Positions 5,738 through 8,706 of a stretch of DNA of 8,706 nucleotides are shown here, in pieces; within the stretch, counting starts at the first letter, position 1, and every line of letters begins with the position of its first letter. Position numbers and translations under genes: made by a program. The notes below the pieces were generated by a model. It was given only the letters and a program-made list of their open reading frames with translations, was not told where the DNA came from and searched no databases. The DNA comes from Chloroflexota bacterium (GTDB taxonomy: Bacteria; Chloroflexota; Anaerolineae; Ardenticatenales; Ardenticatenaceae): NCBI GenBank assembly GCA_003520455.1, contig DOUV01000779.1:1-8706 (forward strand). The letters run 5' to 3'.

Positions 5738-7765
5738 TCACGGCGCGACTGTCATGTAGCCGGCCATCTCAAGGTGCAAGGCCGAGCAGAACTCGGTGCA
5801 GTAGTAGCTGTAGGTGCCGTCGTGATCGGCGTCGAACTCGAAGCTCGAGGTCTCGCCGGGCTCGATACTCAGGTTGATGTCGTAGCCTGAGAGGGCAAAG
5901 CCATGGGTCGCGTCCTTGGCGCGCTCGATATTGGTGATGTGCCAGATCACGTGGTCGCCCTTCTTGATCTCGACGTGCTCGGGCGTGTAGTGGCTGCGGA
6001 CGGCCGTCATCCAGATCTCGACATTGTTGCCGTTGCGCTCGATGCGCTCCTGGCCGGCCTCGATCCCGTTCGGGTCCTTCGATTGGGTATTCGGGTTCCA
6101 GCCGACCTCGGGGTAGACTTCCCACGGCTTCAGCTTGTCGGCCTTGATGATCTGGGCGTAGTGAGGCTCGCCGACGCCGATGGGAGAGTCGTAGAGCAGT
6201 TGCATCTTGTCGCCGGGCTGGCTGATGTCGATGAGCTGGAAGTTCTGTGGCAGCAGCGGGCCGGGCGGGAAGAAGCGGTCCACCGACCACTTGTTCATCG
6301 CCACCATGTACTTGCCGGCCGGGTGCATCGTATCGCCCTCGACCGTGGACAGGTGGCCGATGTTGTAGTGCACCGGGATCTTGCCGACCAATTCCCAGCC
6401 CGTGCCATCGGCGTTGCCGAGCTTCCAGCGTGCCACGGCGCTGTCGAGGAAGAGGCTGGTGTAGCCGTAACCCTGGTCATCAAACTGAGTGTGAAGCGGT
6501 CCCAGACCGACCTCGACCTGCGCTTGCATGACCTTTTCGAAGCTCAGGATGGGGACTCCGTACTCGTCCTTCTCGAACCCGCCGGCCGTGATGGCGTCCT
6601 GAATCTTCTTCCAAGAGTAGACCGTCACGTGTGGATCCAGCTTGCCACTGACCACCATGTACTCGCCGGTTGGGGTGACGTCCACCCCGTGGGGGCTCTT
6701 GGGTTCAGGGGTGAAGTAGAGGATTCCCTCGTCGATGGCAGTCTGCAGCCGGATGACGGCAAAGTCGTTGATCTTCTCGATCTTGCCAGCCTTGAAGGCC
6801 TCTTCAGCCTTTCGCAGGTCGAAGATATGCAGATAGTCCATGTCGCGCTGGCTGGCGCCGGCTTCGAAGGGCGGGTTGCCTGCCTCGACACCGCCGGTCG
6901 CCTCTTCGGTGTTGAAGCTGTTGCAGAGGACCCAGCCCTCGCTCGGGCCCTTCCCGGCGTCGCACAGATCCTGCCAGTAGGGCGGCAACTCGATTGAGAA
7001 GGACTGCGTGGGGTCGATTCGCCCGGTCTCGCGGTTGAACTTCCAGAAGGTCACCAGGCCGCGATACTTTTCCTTGTACTCACTGATGGGTGCGTAGCTG
7101 CCGCCGAGGGGCGCTGCGTACTGGCCCCCCTCGATCACGTACTCGGTGTTGGGCGTGACCATGGTACCGCCATGGTCGTTGTAGGCCAACGGGTTCTTGA
7201 CGATCTGCTTGGTCTCGAAGTCGCGCAGATCGATGACCGCCACGCGGCTGTTGGCCTTATCGTTGATGAAGAGCCACTCGCCGTCGTAGTCGCCCTTGGT
7301 TTCCGAGAGGGCCGGGTGGTGCGTGTCGGCCCAGAGGACCGGCTTGCCGTTCACGTTGCCCTCGGCCAGCACCCTCTTCGAATCCTCAGAGCCGTAGCCC
7401 CAGCCCTGCCAGGGCTCGGGGGTGAAGACCGCGATCGATCTGAGGAGCCGCATCGAGGGGATACCGATCACGAAGACCTGACCGGCGTGGCCGCCTGAGG
7501 CAAACTGGATGTAGTCGTCCCACTTCCCCGACGGCATGTAGGTTTTGAGCGCCGCCGTCACGTCATCGGGTGTCAGGCCGCGTTCAGCCGCAATGGCCTG
7601 GGCGTCGGCTGAAAGCCCACTGGTGGCGGCACCGGGGGCACCCTTGGCTTCAGCGCCCCCAGCCGACGGCTGGATGCCTCCCGTGGGCGCGTTGCGGCCA
7701 CACGCGACCGCAACCAGCGCCACGAGAATCAGCGCCGGGACGAGGTACCGGGCATACCGTTTCAT
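5738..7765 (-). CDS. nosZ: Nitrous oxide reductase NosZ, clade II type with Sec/lipoprotein leader
   Basis: NosZ reduces N2O to N2 outside the cytoplasmic membrane. The 675-residue protein begins MKRYARYLVPALILVALVAV followed by Ala-Cys22: a lipoprotein-like Sec leader with no twin-arginine motif. The beta-propeller carries the CuZ histidines: DTHHP (149-150), NDHGG (198), SPHGVD (359), PLHTQF (425), HYNIGH (466/471) and GEPHYA (535). The 48-residue step from His150 to His198 equals that in Pseudomonas NosZ. The C-terminal cupredoxin domain holds CuA ligands His621, Cys656, Cys660, His664 and Met667 in CTEFCSALHLEM, with standard spacing. Glu658 stands where the Pseudomonas enzyme has Trp. 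The ATG at 7765 has AGGAGGG five bases upstream. All ligands are intact, so the enzyme should be functional. It follows the receiver gene by 69 bases. Confidence 0.98.
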   Translation of the reverse strand: MKRYARYLVPALILVALVAVACGRNAPTGGIQPSAGGAEAKGAPGAATSGLSADAQAIAAERGLTPDDVTAALKTYMPSGKWDDYIQFASGGHAGQVFVIGIPSMRLLRSIAVFTPEPWQGWGYGSEDSKRVLAEGNVNGKPVLWADTHHPALSETKGDYDGEWLFINDKANSRVAVIDLRDFETKQIVKNPLAYNDHGGTMVTPNTEYVIEGGQYAAPLGGSYAPISEYKEKYRGLVTFWKFNRETGRIDPTQSFSIELPPYWQDLCDAGKGPSEGWVLCNSFNTEEATGGVEAGNPPFEAGASQRDMDYLHIFDLRKAEEAFKAGKIEKINDFAVIRLQTAIDEGILYFTPEPKSPHGVDVTPTGEYMVVSGKLDPHVTVYSWKKIQDAITAGGFEKDEYGVPILSFEKVMQAQVEVGLGPLHTQFDDQGYGYTSLFLDSAVARWKLGNADGTGWELVGKIPVHYNIGHLSTVEGDTMHPAGKYMVAMNKWSVDRFFPPGPLLPQNFQLIDISQPGDKMQLLYDSPIGVGEPHYAQIIKADKLKPWEVYPEVGWNPNTQSKDPNGIEAGQERIERNGNNVEIWMTAVRSHYTPEHVEIKKGDHVIWHITNIERAKDATHGFALSGYDINLSIEPGETSSFEFDADHDGTYSYYCTEFCSALHLEMAGYMTVAP

Positions 7766-7792
7766 GCAATCCCTCCTGAATGGTGGTGATAG

Positions 7793-7832
7793 GCGGCAAC
7801 CTGCCGCGCAGGAGGACGGTCCACGGTGACCG
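7793..7832 (-). other. Two small hairpins in the receiver-nosZ gap
   Basis: CGGTC/GACCG (7817-7832) begins directly after the receiver stop codon, and GCGGCA/TGCCGC (7793-7807) lies next to it with a 3-base loop, about 28 bases before the nosZ start. They could modulate read-through or message processing. I see no clear promoter or FNR-type palindrome in this 69-base gap. Confidence 0.4.
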
Positions 7833-7834
7833 CC

Positions 7835-8206
7835 CTAGAGGTGGAGTGCGCTGGCCGTGCGCAGTACGTCCAGCAACGTTCCAACGGCGAACGGTTTACG
7901 GACAAAATAGAGTGGCTGGAGCGGAGCCGTTTGCGCGGGAGTTGGCCATGTAGCACCGAGAACCACCAGCGGAAGCTGGCGGGCCCAACTTGTCGCGCGC
8001 AGCGCGCGCGCCAGTTCCCAGCCGCTTGCGTCGGTGCCGTCTGGATCGAGATCAAGAATAACGACATCCGCATCAAGCGGAATCGTGTTGAGTAAGGAAT
8101 GGACAGAGACGACTTCCTCGACCTCAGCCCCGCGGGCACGGAGGTTGAGGCTGATGAGCCGGCGCAGTGCCTCGTCATCGCCTATCACCATAAACCGTTC
8201 GATCAC
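7835..8206 (-). CDS. Stand-alone response-regulator receiver domain protein
   Basis: The 123-residue product is a single CheY-like receiver domain with no output domain. The acidic pair Asp10-Asp11 is in IGDDEAL; the phosphoacceptor is Asp52 in VVILDLDPDG; and the conserved Lys104-Pro105 is in FVRKPF. The usual Thr/Ser of the signalling switch, expected after VVL at residue 84, is glycine (PLVVLGAT), so phosphorylation-driven conformational switching may be altered. The GTG start at 8206 has GGAGG at six bases. A shorter frame-shifted overlapping ORF is a shadow. It is the first gene of the run and is probably co-transcribed with nosZ, 69 bases on. A role in controlling nos expression or an associated kinase pathway is possible but unproven, since no DNA-binding domain and no kinase gene are in view. 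Confidence 0.85.
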   Translation of the reverse strand: MIERFMVIGDDEALRRLISLNLRARGAEVEEVVSVHSLLNTIPLDADVVILDLDPDGTDASGWELARALRATSWARQLPLVVLGATWPTPAQTAPLQPLYFVRKPFAVGTLLDVLRTASALHL

Positions 8207-8212
8207 AAACAG

Positions 8213-8217
8213 CCTCC
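8213..8217 (-). promoter_or_regulatory. Ribosome binding site selecting the GTG start of the receiver gene
   Basis: GGAGG on the minus strand lies six bases before the GTG at 8206-8204. The first in-frame ATG, five codons later, would cut into the first beta-strand and has no such site. Confidence 0.8.
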
Positions 8218-8508
8218 TCGATGTCCGTCAACTCTTCCACGATAGAGCCACTCGCGTTCAGACTAACAGTACCAGTTGTCCACCTTTTACGATGATCTCC
8301 GACAGTGCCTTCACCATAGCCACCTGTCCTGAAACCAGGCTGAACGGTCCTGCATCGCTGCTGAAAAAGCTCTGAAATTTGTGGCGCTTCGGGAACTTGT
8401 CAGCTCGCGCCGCTCCTGTTGCCTGGGTCCGTGGATTGGATGCTCGATGAGAGGGTGATCGGAAATGTTTGGGTGCAAATCTGCCAGATGTGCCGGGCAT
8501 ATCGTGAG

Positions 8509-8620
8509 AAGCTTTGGTCGAAGGCGCGAGGCGACTGGGTGGTAGGCGATGGCGAAGCGGGGTGAGGAGGCAAAGCTTTGGTCGAAGGCGCAAGGCGGCG
8601 GGTGGAGATGGGCGCAGCGG
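8509..8620. repeat. Two direct copies of a repeat, 64-base spacing
   Basis: AAGCTTTGGTCGAAGGCGC starts at 8509 and again, identically, at 8573. Similarity continues for about 50 bases with substitutions and small gaps to a shared AGCGG (8556-8560 and 8616-8620). The copies are probably tandem members of a dispersed intergenic repeat. No coding function is apparent. Confidence 0.75.
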
Positions 8621-8642
8621 TCGGGGGGTGGTGGCCGGTGGC

Positions 8643-8664
8643 GCCCAGGAATGAATTCCCGGGC
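8643..8664. repeat. Imperfect 22-base palindrome
   Basis: GCCCAGGAAT (8643-8652) and ATTCCCGGGC (8655-8664) are reverse complements with one mismatch, which becomes a G-U pair in a minus-strand RNA. Only two bases separate them. The following CTGAAGTCGGCT has the look of a dispersed repeat edge. It may be a mobile-repeat fragment or a binding site. Confidence 0.45.
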
Positions 8665-8706
8665 TCACAGCTGAAGTCGGCTCTAGCAAGTTTCCAATTG
8701 AACCTG

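Larger units (their letters stand above)
8207..8706. other. 500-base region upstream of the cluster with no supported gene
   Basis: Neither strand has a convincing coding sequence. The longest frame (8689-8258, minus) is low-complexity, dominated by Pro, Arg, Ser and Leu, and reads through repeats. On the minus strand a 19-codon frame starting MVKALSEIIVKGG (8316-8258, after AGGTGG) ends 51 bases before the receiver start; it could be a leader peptide but is too short to trust. The promoter for the cluster should lie here. I see no strong -35/-10 pair and no TTGAT-N4-ATCAA FNR box. Confidence 0.5.

Noticed and set aside
5903..6997. 364-codon open frame on the plus strand opposite nosZ
   Set aside because: It is a frame shadow of nosZ in GC-rich DNA: composition dominated by Val, Leu, Asp and Gly, no domain, and nosZ is beyond doubt on the other strand.
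8439..8565. Short plus-strand frame starting near VDWMLDERVIGN
   Set aside because: About 45 codons, lies partly in the repeat, and has no clear ribosome site or known motif.
8258..8689. 143-codon minus-strand frame upstream of the receiver gene
   Set aside because: Low-complexity Pro/Arg/Ser/Leu translation that reads through the direct repeats; no ribosome site at its start and no family resemblance.

Overview
The window carries a nitrous oxide reductase (nos) cluster. Every supported gene lies on the minus strand, so transcription runs from high to low coordinates. In that order: a stand-alone receiver-domain protein (8206-7835); nosZ (7765-5738); a four-helix membrane protein in the NosB position (5540-4914); nosD (4917-3424); the ABC ATPase gene nosF (3313-2447); its permease gene nosY (2346-1519); the copper lipoprotein gene nosL (1516-1049); and a monoheme c-type cytochrome lipoprotein (1032-598). 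About 260 bases further on, the N-terminal part of an NnrS/heme-copper-oxidase-like membrane protein (337-1) runs off the window edge.

The genes form one coherent pathway. NosZ is the extracytoplasmic copper enzyme that reduces N2O to N2. NosD, NosF, NosY and NosL are the accessory set for building its CuZ centre and supplying copper. The cytochrome c lipoprotein is the obvious candidate electron donor. The protein between nosZ and nosD is probably a membrane component of electron delivery or maturation. NosZ has a Sec/lipoprotein-type leader with no twin-arginine motif, and a membrane protein gene sits directly downstream. Both are hallmarks of clade II ('atypical') N2O reductases. No nosR, nosX, nosG or nosH is seen here.

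The DNA is GC-rich, with strong third-position GC that produces long antisense shadow ORFs. Three proteins look lipid-anchored (NosZ, NosL, cytochrome c), and two of the eight complete genes and the partial gene begin with a clear GTG (nosD probably does too). Together with the clade II nos type and the short-period repeats between genes, this suggests Chloroflexota. That is an inference from gene content and remembered family resemblance, not a demonstrated placement.

The non-coding DNA is unusually structured. The three spacers of about 100 bases or more inside the operon each carry degenerate tandem repeats with a 7-base period, two of them running into the stop codon of the upstream gene. 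A perfect 17-bp hairpin lies between nosZ and the next gene. A perfect 12-bp hairpin lies after the cytochrome gene. The 500 bases upstream of the receiver gene hold no convincing gene, but contain a 64-bp-spaced direct repeat and an imperfect palindrome.
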